Of a stretch of 7,185 bases of DNA, positions 1 through 7,185 are shown piece after piece. The position numbers were made by a program, and so were the translations under genes. Origin of the DNA: Comamonadaceae bacterium (lineage in GTDB: Bacteria > Pseudomonadota > Gammaproteobacteria > Burkholderiales > Burkholderiaceae_C); NCBI GenBank assembly GCA_947457975.1, contig CANGYC010000123.1, positions 1-7,185 of the forward strand. Reading direction: 5' to 3'. The stretch's first letter is position 1. Each line of letters opens with the position of its first letter. The notes below the pieces were generated by a model. The model ran no database searches and was not told the DNA's origin. It saw only the letters and a program-made list of their open reading frames with translations.

Positions 1-744
1 CTGCTGAATCGCCGCTTCCTCGCCTGCTGGCAGGCCGCTGGGCACCAGGTACTGCACCTCGTCGGTGAAGTACTTGTTCTGGTAGTCGTAGTTGCCGCCG
101 GGCGCAACGATGCGGATCACCGGCAGGGCGCGAGCCGCGTCGCCTGTGCCCAGCACGGGGCAGGTGACCTCGTCGCCCGCTATGAACTGCTCGCAGAGGA
201 TGTCGGCATCGAGCTGGGCCGCGCGCTCAACGGCCTCGGCCATCTGAGATGCCTCGGTGACCTTGGCCAAGCCAATCGAGGAGCCCTCGCGCGCAGGCTT
301 GACGATCAGCGGCAAGCCCAGCGCGGCGGGCACGGCCGCCACGTCGGCGGCGCTGTACTGGCCGCGCTGCAGCAGCACATAGCGCGGTGTGGCCAGACCC
401 TCGGCCAGCCACAGGCGCTTGGTCATGACCTTGTCGATGGCGATGCTCGAGGCCATCACGCCCGAGCCGGTGTAAGGGATGCCCAACAATTCAAGCGCGC
501 CCTGCACGGTGCCGTCTTCGCCAAAGCGGCCGTGCAGGTTGATGAAGCAGCGCACAAAGCCCTCAGCCTGCAGCTCGGAGAGGGGCCGCTTGGCTGGATC
601 GAAAGCGTGCGCATCGACGCCACGGGCGCGCAGCGCTTGGAGCACACCCTGACCCGACAGCAGGGAGATGTCGCGCTCGGCCGACAGGCCACCCATGAGC
701 ACGGCCACCTTGCCAAAGTCTGCAGGACTGTGCAGCGCTCTCAT
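1..744 (-). CDS. ddlB: D-alanine--D-alanine ligase (3' end missing)
   Basis: Cytoplasmic ATP-grasp ligase that joins two D-alanines into the dipeptide MurF adds to the peptidoglycan precursor. The reading frame is open from ATG at 744 to the window edge, giving 248 residues; the family is usually a little over 300, so the last part of the ATP-grasp domain is outside the window. Visible signatures: [15 protein letters not shown] at 17-31, whose E23 matches catalytic Glu15 of E. coli DdlB; HGRFGEDG at 71-78; YTGSGVMAS at 91-99; ATP-binding lysines K105 and K149; [11 protein letters not shown] at 149-159, with S155 matching Ser150; and [11 protein letters not shown] at 219-229, with Y225 matching Tyr216. 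The Glu-Ser-Tyr triad indicates a D-Ala-D-Ala rather than a D-Ala-D-Lac enzyme (family knowledge). The start overlaps the murC stop in ATGA and has AGAGGT six bases upstream. The position after murC supports ddlB rather than a stand-alone ddlA. Confidence 0.96.
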   Translation of the reverse strand, partial: MRALHSPADFGKVAVLMGGLSAERDISLLSGQGVLQALRARGVDAHAFDPAKRPLSELQAEGFVRCFINLHGRFGEDGTVQGALELLGIPYTGSGVMASSIAIDKVMTKRLWLAEGLATPRYVLLQRGQYSAADVAAVPAALGLPLIVKPAREGSSIGLAKVTEASQMAEAVERAAQLDADILCEQFIAGDEVTCPVLGTGDAARALPVIRIVAPGGNYDYQNKYFTDEVQYLVPSGLPAGEEAAIQQ

Positions 745-2147
745 GCCGCCACCTCTTGGAGCTCGATCACCTTGCCGGCCACCTGGCCGATGGAGCCGGC
801 GCCCATGCAGATCACCACATCGCCGTCGCGCGCGTTGTCCAGGATGGCCCGGGGCATGGCCTCGATCTGGTCAACGAAGACCGGCTCGAGCTTGCCGGCC
901 ACGCGCAGGGCGCGCGCCAGCGAGCGGCCATCGGCCGCCACCACAGGCGCCTCGCCAGCGGCATACACCTCGGACAGCAGCACCGCGTCGGCCCCACCAA
1001 TGACCTTAACAAAATCCTCAAAACAGTCGCGCGTGCGGCTGTAGCGGTGCGGCTGGAAGGCCAGCACCAGGCGGCGGCCGGGGAAAGCACCGCGCGCCGC
1101 TGCCAAGGTGGCGGCCATCTCCACCGGGTGGTGGCCGTAGTCGTCAATCAAGGTGCAGTGGCCACCGGCCGGCAAGCGGGCCTGGCCGTAACGCTGGAAG
1201 CGCCGGCCCACGCCGTGGAAATCGGCCAGGGCCTTTTGCACCGCCGTGTCGGGGATGTCGAGCTCCACCGCAATGGCCACGGCCGCCAGGGCATTGAGCA
1301 CGTTGTGCTCGCCCGGCAGGTTGAGCACCACCGGCATGTCCGGCAGGGTCACGCCATTGCGGCGCTGCACCGTGAAGTGCATTTGCCCGCCCATATGGCG
1401 CACATCCACGGCGCGCACCTGCGCCTGGTCCGAGAGGCCGTAGGTGGTCACCGGGCAAGACACCTGGGGAAGAATCTCGCGCACGGCTGCGTCATCGGCG
1501 CAGAGCACAGCGGTGCCATAAAAAGGCATGCGGTGCAGAAAGTCCACGAAGGCTGCCTTCAACTTGGAAAAGTCGTGGCCGTAGGTCTCCATGTGGTCGG
1601 CATCGATGTTGGTGATCACGGCCATCACGGGCAAGAGATTCAGGAAGGAGGCGTCGGACTCGTCGGCCTCCACCACGATGTAATCGCCCGAGCCGAGCTT
1701 GGCGTTGGCGCCCGCGCTGTTCAAGCGCCCGCCGATCACGAAGGTGGGGTCCAGACCACCCTCGGCCAGCACGCTGGCCACCAGACTGGTGGTGGTGGTC
1801 TTGCCGTGCGTGCCCGCAATGGCGATGCCGCGCTTCAGACGCATCAGCTCGGCCAGCATGAGGGCGCGCGGCACCACAGGGATGCGCTTGGCGCGTGCCT
1901 CGACCACTTCCGGGTTGTCGGCTTGGACGGCGGTAGAGGTGACCACGGCATCCACCGAGGCCAGGTTGCTGGCGGCATGGCCCACGAAGGTGCGGATACC
2001 GAGGCTGGCCAGGCGCTTCAAGGTGGCGCTGTCGGCCAGGTCCGAGCCCGAGATGACGTAGCCCAGGTTGTGCAGCACCTCGGCAATGCCGGACATGCCC
2101 GAGCCACCCAGGCCGATGAAGTGGATGTGTTTGACGGCGTGCTTCAC
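741..2147 (-). CDS. murC: UDP-N-acetylmuramate--L-alanine ligase
   Basis: First of the four ATP-dependent Mur ligases: it adds L-Ala to UDP-MurNAc in the cytoplasm. The product is 468 residues, close to the usual length of about 460-490. The N-terminal nucleotide-sugar domain carries the glycine-rich loop GLGGSGMSG at 12-20. The central ATPase domain has the P-loop [10 protein letters not shown] at 111-120, EADESD at 160-165 and [11 protein letters not shown] at 180-190. HNVLNALAA at 281-289 and GVGRRF at 312-317 lead into the C-terminal domain, with DDYGHHP at 335-341, QPHRYSR at 365-371 and GAGS at 450-453 (approximately). The start is GTG at 2147, whose GTGA overlaps the murG stop; a GAGGAA Shine-Dalgarno sits five bases upstream and no closer in-frame ATG fits the family N-terminus. 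The stop overlaps the ddlB start by four bases. Nothing is missing or broken. The downstream partner in the pathway is MurD. Confidence 0.98.
   Translation of the reverse strand: MKHAVKHIHFIGLGGSGMSGIAEVLHNLGYVISGSDLADSATLKRLASLGIRTFVGHAASNLASVDAVVTSTAVQADNPEVVEARAKRIPVVPRALMLAELMRLKRGIAIAGTHGKTTTTSLVASVLAEGGLDPTFVIGGRLNSAGANAKLGSGDYIVVEADESDASFLNLLPVMAVITNIDADHMETYGHDFSKLKAAFVDFLHRMPFYGTAVLCADDAAVREILPQVSCPVTTYGLSDQAQVRAVDVRHMGGQMHFTVQRRNGVTLPDMPVVLNLPGEHNVLNALAAVAIAVELDIPDTAVQKALADFHGVGRRFQRYGQARLPAGGHCTLIDDYGHHPVEMAATLAAARGAFPGRRLVLAFQPHRYSRTRDCFEDFVKVIGGADAVLLSEVYAAGEAPVVAADGRSLARALRVAGKLEPVFVDQIEAMPRAILDNARDGDVVICMGAGSIGQVAGKVIELQEVAA
751..756 (-). promoter_or_regulatory. ddlB ribosome binding site (AGAGGT)
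   Basis: AGAGGT lies six bases before the ddlB ATG, inside the final murC codons. It matches the anti-Shine-Dalgarno well and supports ATG at 744 as the start. Confidence 0.75.
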
Positions 2148-3235
2148 AGCAGTTCCTCGCAGGCCCGAACCATGCGCTCGGTCGCCTCGGTCTTTTGAAG
2201 TTGTTGGGCCGCCTCGGCCCGGCGCAACAGCTCGCTGCGCTCCAGGCCGCGCAGGAACTGCGCCAGCGCTTCGGCCGTGAGGGTGGGCTGCGGCATCAGC
2301 CAGCCGCCGCCGGCCTCGACCAGGAAGCGGGCGTTGGTGGTCTGGTGGTCGTCTACCGCGTGCGGGAAAGGCACGAACACAGCGGCGGCACCTACGGCGG
2401 CGATCTCGGTGACGGTGGAGGCGCCGGCGCGGCAGATCACAAGATCGGCCTCGGCAAAGGCGCGGGCGGTGTCCTCGATGAAGGGCGTGAGCTCGGCCTC
2501 AACGCCGGCAGCCGCGTAGCTGGCGCGCAGCGCGTCGATCTGGCGGGCGCCGCTTTGGTGCAGCACCTGCGGGCGCTCGGCTTCGGGCAGCAGGGCCAGC
2601 GCCTGGGGCACGCGCTCGTTGAGCGCCTGGGCGCCCAGGCTGCCGCCCACCACCACCAACTTGAGCGGACCGCTCCGGCCAGCAAAGCGCTGGGCCGGCG
2701 CGGGCTGGGACACAAAGGCCGGGCGCAGGGGGTTGCCCACCCATTCGGCCTGTTTGAGCACCTTCGGGAAGGCCGTGAACACGCGGTCGGCCACGCCGGC
2801 CAACACGCGGTTGGCCAGGCCCGCCACCGAGTTCTGCTCATGCAGCACCAGGGGCTTGCCCAGCAGCACACCCATCATGCCGCCCGGAAAGCTGATGTAG
2901 CCGCCCAGGCCCACCACCACATCGGGCTGCACACGGCGCACCACCTTGAGGCTTTGCCAGAAGGCCTGCAGCAGACGCAGCGGCAGCAGAGCCAGGGTGA
3001 CGGGCCCTTTGCCGCGCAGGCCGCCGAAGGCAATCGACTCGAAGGCAAAACCGCGCGCCGGCACCAGCTGGCTTTCCATGCTGGGCTGGCCTGGTCGGCC
3101 CTGACCGCCAAACCAGTGCACGCGCCAGCCGCGCTCGCGCAGGGCTTCAGCCACGGCCAGGCCCGGGAAGATATGCCCGCCTGTGCCGCCGGCCATGATG
3201 AGGGCGCAGGGAGGGTTAAGGGCGGCCTGGCTCAT
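2144..3235 (-). CDS. murG: UDP-GlcNAc:lipid I N-acetylglucosaminyltransferase
   Basis: Peripheral membrane GT28 (GT-B fold) glycosyltransferase on the cytoplasmic face; it transfers GlcNAc from UDP-GlcNAc to lipid I, producing lipid II. The product is 363 residues, the normal length. The N-terminal acceptor domain has the glycine loop [12 protein letters not shown] at 14-25, [10 protein letters not shown] at 109-118 and HEQN at 132-135. The C-terminal donor domain has VVGGSLGAQ at 195-203, [10 protein letters not shown] at 268-277 (UDP-GlcNAc site) and [14 protein letters not shown] at 289-302. The ATG at 3235 is chosen because it overlaps the ftsW stop in ATGA, has a strong GGAGGT five bases upstream, and gives the expected short lead before the glycine loop; the frame stays open further upstream inside ftsW but that stretch has no MurG similarity. 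Oddity: after WFG the loop GQGRPGQPS precedes MES, about five residues longer than the usual WLGT-type loop. Confidence 0.98.
   Translation of the reverse strand: MSQAALNPPCALIMAGGTGGHIFPGLAVAEALRERGWRVHWFGGQGRPGQPSMESQLVPARGFAFESIAFGGLRGKGPVTLALLPLRLLQAFWQSLKVVRRVQPDVVVGLGGYISFPGGMMGVLLGKPLVLHEQNSVAGLANRVLAGVADRVFTAFPKVLKQAEWVGNPLRPAFVSQPAPAQRFAGRSGPLKLVVVGGSLGAQALNERVPQALALLPEAERPQVLHQSGARQIDALRASYAAAGVEAELTPFIEDTARAFAEADLVICRAGASTVTEIAAVGAAAVFVPFPHAVDDHQTTNARFLVEAGGGWLMPQPTLTAEALAQFLRGLERSELLRRAEAAQQLQKTEATERMVRACEELL
2153..2158 (-). promoter_or_regulatory. murC ribosome binding site (GAGGAA)
   Basis: GAGGAA sits five bases before the GTG start of murC, inside the last codons of murG, where it covers the Glu-Glu of the terminal CEELL. 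It supports GTG at 2147 as the murC start despite the non-ATG codon. Confidence 0.8.
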
Positions 3236-4506
3236 ACCCGACCTCCGCGCATCATGAGGCGGTTTTCGTGGTCGATGCGAAGCACCACGGCCAAGGCCAC
3301 CAGGTTCATCATGATGGCCGAGCCGCCATAGCTCATGAGCGGCAGCGTCAGGCCCTTGGTGGGCAGTGCGCCCAGGTTCACGCCCATGTTGATGAAGGCC
3401 TGAAAGCCGATCCAGATGCCCACGCCCTGGGCCACCAGCCCTGCAAACAGCCGGTCCATGGCCACCGCCTGGCGGCCGATGTGCACGATGCGGCGGGTCA
3501 GCCAGAGGAACAGCACGATGGCCACCAGCACGCCGATCAGGCCGAACTCCTCGCCGATCACGGCCATCAGGAAGTCGGTGTGGGCCTCCGGCAACCAGTG
3601 CAGCTTTTCGATGCTGCCGCCCAGGCCCACGCCGGTCCATTCCCCACGCCCGAAAGCGATCAAGGAGTGTGAAAGCTGGTAGCCCTTGCCCAGCGCATGC
3701 TCCTCGGACCAGGGGTCGAGGTAGGCAAAGATGCGCTCGCGACGCCACGGGCTGGCGGCCACCATGGCGGCGAATGCGGCCACCACGATGGTGGCGATAA
3801 AGAAGAACATGCGGGCGTTCACGCCACCGAGGAACAGGATGCCCATGGCGATGACCGCGATCACCATGAAGGCGCCCATGTCCGGCTCGGCCAGCAGAAG
3901 CACCCCCACCACACCCACGGCCGCACCCATGGGCAGCACGGCGCGGAAAAAGCGCTCCTTGACGTCCATCTTGCGCACCATGTAGTCGGCCGCGTACAGC
4001 AGCGTAGCGAACTTGGCGAGTTCAGAAGGCTGGAAATTCATGACGCCCAGCGAGATCCAGCGGCGCGCACCATTGACCCCCTTGCCGATGAAGGGCACCA
4101 GCACCAGCATCAGCAGCACCAGCGAGGCAATAAAGAGATAGGGCGCGACCTTCTCCCAGGTGGCCATCGGGACCTGGAAGACCAGCACAGCCACCAACAA
4201 GGCCATCATCATGGACACCAGGTGCCGCACCAGGAAATGGGTGTGTGCATACCGGGTGAACTTGGGGTTGTCCGGCATGGCAATCGAGGCCGAATACACC
4301 ATCACCAGACCCCACAGCAGCAGGGTCACCGTGACCCAGACCAGGGCCTGGTCAAAGCCCAATAGCCGCACCGGCGCCGTGGAATGCGGGGAGCGGCCCA
4401 GCATGCCGGTGCGCACCGGCAAGGCCTCGGGGCCGGTGTCCGTGGCGCCGCCAAACAGGCCGCCAAAGAAGTTGCCGGCACGCGCGCGCAAGGTGCCCAG
4501 ACTCAT
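3232..4506 (-). CDS. ftsW: SEDS-family septal peptidoglycan glycosyltransferase FtsW
   Basis: Multi-pass inner-membrane protein of the divisome that polymerises lipid II at the septum, working with the transpeptidase FtsI (PBP3). The product is 424 residues, similar to E. coli FtsW (414). A cytoplasmic lead of about 50 residues is followed by hydrophobic segments, roughly at 52-73, 92-112, 119-140, 187-206, 211-229, 232-251, 313-335, 353-375 and 386-411. SEDS signatures are intact: [10 protein letters not shown] at 145-154, FQPSELAKF at 158-166, EPDMG at 207-211, the periplasmic loop [14 protein letters not shown] at 275-288, LPEAHTDF at 305-312 with D311 matching catalytic Asp297 of E. coli FtsW, and [21 protein letters not shown] at about 375-395. 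The position between murD and murG separates it from the elongation paralogue RodA, which normally sits next to mrdA. ATG at 4506 overlaps the murD stop; its upstream GGGGGTGA is only a moderate ribosome site. Its last codons encode the murG Shine-Dalgarno. Confidence 0.97.
   Translation of the reverse strand: MSLGTLRARAGNFFGGLFGGATDTGPEALPVRTGMLGRSPHSTAPVRLLGFDQALVWVTVTLLLWGLVMVYSASIAMPDNPKFTRYAHTHFLVRHLVSMMMALLVAVLVFQVPMATWEKVAPYLFIASLVLLMLVLVPFIGKGVNGARRWISLGVMNFQPSELAKFATLLYAADYMVRKMDVKERFFRAVLPMGAAVGVVGVLLLAEPDMGAFMVIAVIAMGILFLGGVNARMFFFIATIVVAAFAAMVAASPWRRERIFAYLDPWSEEHALGKGYQLSHSLIAFGRGEWTGVGLGGSIEKLHWLPEAHTDFLMAVIGEEFGLIGVLVAIVLFLWLTRRIVHIGRQAVAMDRLFAGLVAQGVGIWIGFQAFINMGVNLGALPTKGLTLPLMSYGGSAIMMNLVALAVVLRIDHENRLMMRGGRV
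3241..3246 (-). promoter_or_regulatory. murG ribosome binding site (GGAGGT)
   Basis: A near-perfect Shine-Dalgarno GGAGGT lies five bases before the murG ATG. It is embedded in the last codons of ftsW, where it encodes the Gly-Gly of the C-terminal GGRV. It is the strongest ribosome site in the window, decides the murG start over the open frame upstream, and suggests murG can be initiated efficiently on its own as well as by coupling to ftsW. Confidence 0.85.
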
Positions 4507-6218
4507 GGCATCACCCCCTGCTCCTGCGCCAGTTCGGCCACGGCATCGCAAAACACGCGCGCGCGGTGCTCGTAGTTCTTGAACATGTCAAAACTCGCAC
4601 AGGCCGGCGAGAGCAGCACCGCGTCGCCCATCTCGGCCATGGCATAGGCCAGGCGTACCGCCTCGGCCAGGGAGCCGGCCTCGGCCAGGGGTACGCCGGT
4701 GGCGGCCACGGCCTGGCGAATAAGCGGAGCGTCGCGGCCGATCAGCACCGCGCCGCGGCCAAAGCGCCCGAGTGGCTCAGCCAAGGGGCCAAAGTCCTGG
4801 CCCTTGCCCTCGCCGCCCAGGATCACCACCACCCGGCGCTCGGCGCCCAGGCCGGCCAGGGCGGCCACCGTGGCGCCTACATTGGTGCCCTTGCTGTCGT
4901 CAAAAAATTCAATGCCCTCGAGGATGAGCACAGGCTCCACACGGTGCGGCTCGCCGCGGTAGTCGCGCAGGCCGTGCAGCATGGGGGCCATGGGGCAGCC
5001 GGCCGCGGTGGCCAGGGCCAGGGCCGCCAGGGCGTTGCTCGCGTTGTGGCGGCCGCGGATGCGCAGGGCATCGACCGGCATCAGGCGCTGGACGAAGAGC
5101 TCAATCTCTTCGTCCTTCTTGCGCTTGATGGTTTCATCGGCCTCGTTGGCGCGCACCAGCCAGGTCATGCCGTTGACGGTCTCCAGGCCCCAGTCGCCCG
5201 GGTGGGTGGGCGCCGACAGGCCAAAGGTTTGGTGCGGCCGCACATAAGGTGCGCGTGGCTTGCCCTTGACGGGCACGGGTGCGGGCAGCTGGGCCATCAC
5301 CCGGGCATCGTCGCGGTTGAGCACCATCAGGCCCTGGCTGCCGTAGATGCGGCCCTTGGCGGCGGCGTAGGCCTCCATGGTGCCGTGCCAGTCCAGGTGG
5401 TCCTGGCTGAGGTTGAGCACGGTGGCGGCGGTGGGCTCGAAGTTCGTGACCTCGTCGAGCTGAAAGCTCGAGAGCTCCAGCACCCAGACCTCAGGCAGCT
5501 CGTCAGCGTCCAGGGCGGCGGCCAGGGTGTCGAGCAGCGTGGGGCCGATGTTGCCCGCCACGGCCACCCGCTTGCCCGTGCGCTGCACCAGCTGGCCCGT
5601 CAGAGAGGTGACGGTGGTCTTGCCATTGGTGCCTGTGATGGCCAGCACCCGGGGCCGGTAACCCGGCTCGGGTGGTGGCGGTGGCGCGATCATGACGGCC
5701 GGCTCGTCGTCCTCGTTGGCAGGTCCATCTGCTGCTGCGGCCGCATCGGCAGGCTCCTGAGCTGCGGGCACGCCCAGCGCATCAGACGCGGGGGTGGCCT
5801 CCACCATGCCCTCTTCTTCTGCGGCGGCGTCCACGGTTTTTTGTGCTGCCTGGGCTGCCGCTTCTTCCTGCGGCTGCGGATGGGCCAGCTCGTGCAGGGC
5901 CTGGGCAAACAAGCTGAGCTCGTTGCCGCAGGGCAGGCCCGCGGCGCGGGCCGCCTCGACCACCGGGGTCACGTCAGCGGGGGACAAGCCCGGGCTCTTG
6001 AAGACCATGGTCTGGCCCTGCACCAGCTCGGCCGTGAAGGGGCCGGCCACAAAGCGAACGCCCGGCAGTTCGGCGTGCAGCAGCGCCAGCTGGGGCGGGA
6101 CCTCGCGCGTGTCGGCCACGGTCACATGCGCTCCCCAGCGCGCACACCAGCGCGCCTGGGCCAGGCCCGATAGGCCCAGCCCGAGTACCAGCACATGTTG
6201 ACCTTGGAGCTGCTTCAT
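4503..6218 (-). CDS. murD: UDP-MurNAc-L-alanine--D-glutamate ligase, long form with two inserts
   Basis: Cytoplasmic Mur ligase adding D-glutamate to UDP-MurNAc-L-Ala. Domains in order: nucleotide-sugar domain with LVLGLGLSG at 10-18 and KSPGLSP at 74-80; central ATPase domain with P-loop TGTNGKTTV at 195-203, [10 protein letters not shown] at 221-230, ELSSFQLDE at 248-256, [11 protein letters not shown] at 269-279 and the probable carbamylated lysine K288 (E. coli K198); C-terminal domain with [11 protein letters not shown] at 389-399, PHRVE at 425-429, DDSKGTN at 440-446 and [17 protein letters not shown] at 537-553. At 571 residues it is far longer than E. coli MurD (about 438). The excess is mainly an Ala/Glu/Asp/Pro-rich insert at about 113-187 and a charged insert at about 357-378; neither disrupts a catalytic motif, so the enzyme should be active. 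ATG at 6218 overlaps the mraY stop and begins the conserved [15 protein letters not shown]; no good Shine-Dalgarno precedes it, suggesting dependence on mraY translation. Confidence 0.97.
   Translation of the reverse strand: MKQLQGQHVLVLGLGLSGLAQARWCARWGAHVTVADTREVPPQLALLHAELPGVRFVAGPFTAELVQGQTMVFKSPGLSPADVTPVVEAARAAGLPCGNELSLFAQALHELAHPQPQEEAAAQAAQKTVDAAAEEEGMVEATPASDALGVPAAQEPADAAAAADGPANEDDEPAVMIAPPPPPEPGYRPRVLAITGTNGKTTVTSLTGQLVQRTGKRVAVAGNIGPTLLDTLAAALDADELPEVWVLELSSFQLDEVTNFEPTAATVLNLSQDHLDWHGTMEAYAAAKGRIYGSQGLMVLNRDDARVMAQLPAPVPVKGKPRAPYVRPHQTFGLSAPTHPGDWGLETVNGMTWLVRANEADETIKRKKDEEIELFVQRLMPVDALRIRGRHNASNALAALALATAAGCPMAPMLHGLRDYRGEPHRVEPVLILEGIEFFDDSKGTNVGATVAALAGLGAERRVVVILGGEGKGQDFGPLAEPLGRFGRGAVLIGRDAPLIRQAVAATGVPLAEAGSLAEAVRLAYAMAEMGDAVLLSPACASFDMFKNYEHRARVFCDAVAELAQEQGVMP
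4511..4518 (-). promoter_or_regulatory. ftsW ribosome binding site (GGGGGTGA), moderate
   Basis: A G-rich GGGGGTGA lies four bases before the ftsW ATG within the end of murD. Its match to the anti-Shine-Dalgarno is partial; a better AGGAG at 4521-4525 is about 14 bases away, further than usual. Together with the 4-base overlap this suggests ftsW translation relies at least partly on ribosomes finishing murD. Confidence 0.5.
5655..5882 (-). other. MurD insert: acidic Ala/Glu/Pro-rich linker
   Basis: This segment encodes MurD residues of about 113-188, between the family motif GNELSLF (98-104) and the strand leading to the P-loop. E. coli MurD has only a few residues here. The insert is dominated by Ala, Glu, Asp, Pro and Gln, has about 16 acidic residues and only one lysine, lacks hydrophobic periodicity, and ends in five consecutive prolines (179-183). 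It is probably disordered. It is in frame and shows no repeat ends or mobile-element signs. Confidence 0.8.
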
Positions 6219-7185
6219 CTGAGTTTCAGGGTGGACAGGCCCAGCAGGCACAGCAGCATGGTGATGATCCAGAAGCGCACGACCACCTGGGTCTCCTTCC
6301 AGCCGCTCTTTTCAAAGTGGTGATGCAGGGGCGCCATCTTGAGGAAGCGGCGGCCCTCGCCGTATTTCTTTTTGGTGTACTTGAAGTACATGACCTGGGC
6401 CATGACGGAGAGCGCCTCCACCACGAAGATGCCGCCCATGATGGCCAGCACGATCTCCTGGCGCACGATCACGGCAATCGTGCCGAGCGCGCCGCCCAGG
6501 GCGAGCGCACCCACGTCGCCCATGAAGACCTGCGCCGGGTGGGTGTTGAACCACAGGAAGGCCAGGCCCGCACCGGCCATGGCGGCGCAGAAAATCAGCA
6601 GCTCACCTGCACCGGGAATGAAGGGGAAGATCAGGTACTTGGAGTAGACCGCGCTGCCGGTGACATAGGCGAACACACCCAGGGCCGAACCCACCATCAC
6701 CACCGGCATGATGGCCAGGCCATCGAGGCCGTCGGTCAAATTGACGGCATTGCTCGAGCCCACGATCACCAGGTAGCTCAGCACCACAAAGCCGATCACG
6801 CCCAGCGGATAGCTCACTTCCTTGAAGAAGGGCAGCTGCAAGTCGGCCTTGGGCGGCAGGTTCACGTCGAAACCTGAGCCCACCCAGTTGAAAAAGAGTT
6901 CCAGCACGCGGGCGTTGGAGTTCTCGGAGATGCTGAACACCAGGAAGACCGCCGCCAGCAGGCCGATGAGCGACTGCCACAGGTACTTCTCGCGCGAGCG
7001 CATGCCCTCCGGGTCCTTGCGCACCACCTTGCGCCAGTCGTCCACCCAGCCGATGGCGCCAAAGCCCAAGGTGACGATGAGCACGATCCAGACAAAGCGG
7101 TTGGACAGGTCAAACCACAACAGCGTGGAGATCGCAATCGACAGCAAAATCAACACGCCACCCATGGTGGGCGTACCGCTTTTGA
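6215..7185 (-). CDS. mraY: Phospho-N-acetylmuramoyl-pentapeptide-transferase (5' end missing)
   Basis: Integral membrane enzyme that transfers phospho-MurNAc-pentapeptide from its UDP carrier to undecaprenyl phosphate, making lipid I; it is the first membrane step of the pathway and the substrate source for MurG. The window holds 322 C-terminal residues; compared with a family length of about 360-390, some 40-70 N-terminal residues lie beyond the right edge. The visible part opens with KSGTPTMGG. Numbering from that lysine: the Mg-binding acidic pair is in WVDDWRKV at 46-53, [13 protein letters not shown] is at about 145-157, [12 protein letters not shown] at about 220-231, and MAPLHHHFE at about 283-291 is the conserved histidine motif. 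Hydrophobic segments are spread along the whole length. The C-terminus STLKLR matches the family ending. A periplasmic-side loop at about 84-118 looks longer than in E. coli. The stop overlaps the murD start in ATGA. The first ATG inside the window (7165) is an internal Met, not the real start. Confidence 0.97.
   Translation of the reverse strand, partial: KSGTPTMGGVLILLSIAISTLLWFDLSNRFVWIVLIVTLGFGAIGWVDDWRKVVRKDPEGMRSREKYLWQSLIGLLAAVFLVFSISENSNARVLELFFNWVGSGFDVNLPPKADLQLPFFKEVSYPLGVIGFVVLSYLVIVGSSNAVNLTDGLDGLAIMPVVMVGSALGVFAYVTGSAVYSKYLIFPFIPGAGELLIFCAAMAGAGLAFLWFNTHPAQVFMGDVGALALGGALGTIAVIVRQEIVLAIMGGIFVVEALSVMAQVMYFKYTKKKYGEGRRFLKMAPLHHHFEKSGWKETQVVVRFWIITMLLCLLGLSTLKLR

Noticed and set aside
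756..2198. Open frame of about 480 codons on the plus strand, antisense to murC.
   Set aside because: Low-complexity His/Gly/Val-rich translation without motifs, exactly mirroring murC; a GC-bias shadow.
2195..3331. Open frame of about 378 codons on the plus strand, antisense to murG and the end of ftsW.
   Set aside because: Gln/His/Gly/Ala-rich shadow spanning a gene junction, with no domain signature.
3236..3748. Possible N-terminal extension of MurG, because the murG frame remains open upstream inside ftsW.
   Set aside because: The extension is Arg/Gly/Pro-rich noise out of frame with FtsW, while ATG at 3235 has GGAGGT upstream and gives the normal MurG N-terminus.
5691..5693. Internal ATG in murD (Met176) that could start a shorter ATPase-domain protein.
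   Set aside because: There is no Shine-Dalgarno at proper spacing, and Mur ligases need the N-terminal substrate domain.
4566..6173. Open frame of about 535 codons on the plus strand, antisense to murD.
   Set aside because: Its translation is His/Gly/Ala/Gln/Arg-rich with no recognisable domain, and it exists because the G/C-ending codons of murD rarely create stops in that antisense frame. murD on the other strand has full motif support.
6219..6251. Possible upstream start of MurD giving 11 extra residues.
   Set aside because: It would lengthen the overlap with mraY, and the extra residues do not resemble a MurD N-terminus; ATG at 6218 directly begins the conserved nucleotide-binding strand.
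1..7185. Searched by eye for a hidden accessory system, mobile element, CRISPR array, tRNA, or terminator hairpin.
   Set aside because: Coding sequence covers the whole window with no spacer, all six genes are conserved dcw genes, and no direct-repeat array, inverted-repeat ends or T-rich hairpin was seen.

Overview
The window is an internal slice of a bacterial dcw (division and cell wall) cluster, lying entirely on the minus strand. In transcription order (high to low coordinates) it holds mraY (5' end cut by the window edge), murD, ftsW, murG, murC and ddl/ddlB (3' end cut by the window edge). This is the gene order of the classical proteobacterial cluster. By that precedent murF, murE and ftsI would lie beyond the right edge and ftsQ, ftsA and ftsZ beyond the left edge, but neither side is visible here.

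The DNA is GC-rich, with strong G/C preference at third codon positions. The protein flavour (an elongated MurD with an Ala/Glu/Pro-rich insert, MurC opening [19 protein letters not shown], a MraY with an extended loop) suggests a betaproteobacterium of the order Burkholderiales, probably Comamonadaceae. That placement comes from recall of family sequences, not from a search.

Layout: mraY 7185-6215, murD 6218-4503, ftsW 4506-3232, murG 3235-2144, murC 2147-741, ddlB 744-1. No intergenic DNA is present. Each of the five junctions is a 4-base stop/start overlap (ATGA four times, GTGA once at murC), so the six genes must be co-transcribed and are probably translationally coupled. I see no terminator, tRNA, rRNA, mobile element or CRISPR array, and no promoter I can support.

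The genes work as one pathway. Ddl makes the D-Ala-D-Ala used for the pentapeptide. MurC and MurD add L-Ala and D-Glu to UDP-MurNAc in the cytoplasm. MraY moves the phospho-MurNAc-pentapeptide onto undecaprenyl phosphate to give lipid I. MurG adds GlcNAc to give lipid II. FtsW polymerises lipid II into septal glycan at the division site. All the catalytic signatures I looked for are intact.

This is a conserved housekeeping region and I do not find a new biological system in it. The points worth a second look are small: a long acidic, presumably disordered insert in MurD ending in five prolines just before its P-loop; a second charged insert in MurD; a short Gly/Pro/Gln insert in an N-domain loop of MurG; and the uninterrupted chain of 4-base overlaps with very uneven ribosome-binding-site strength.
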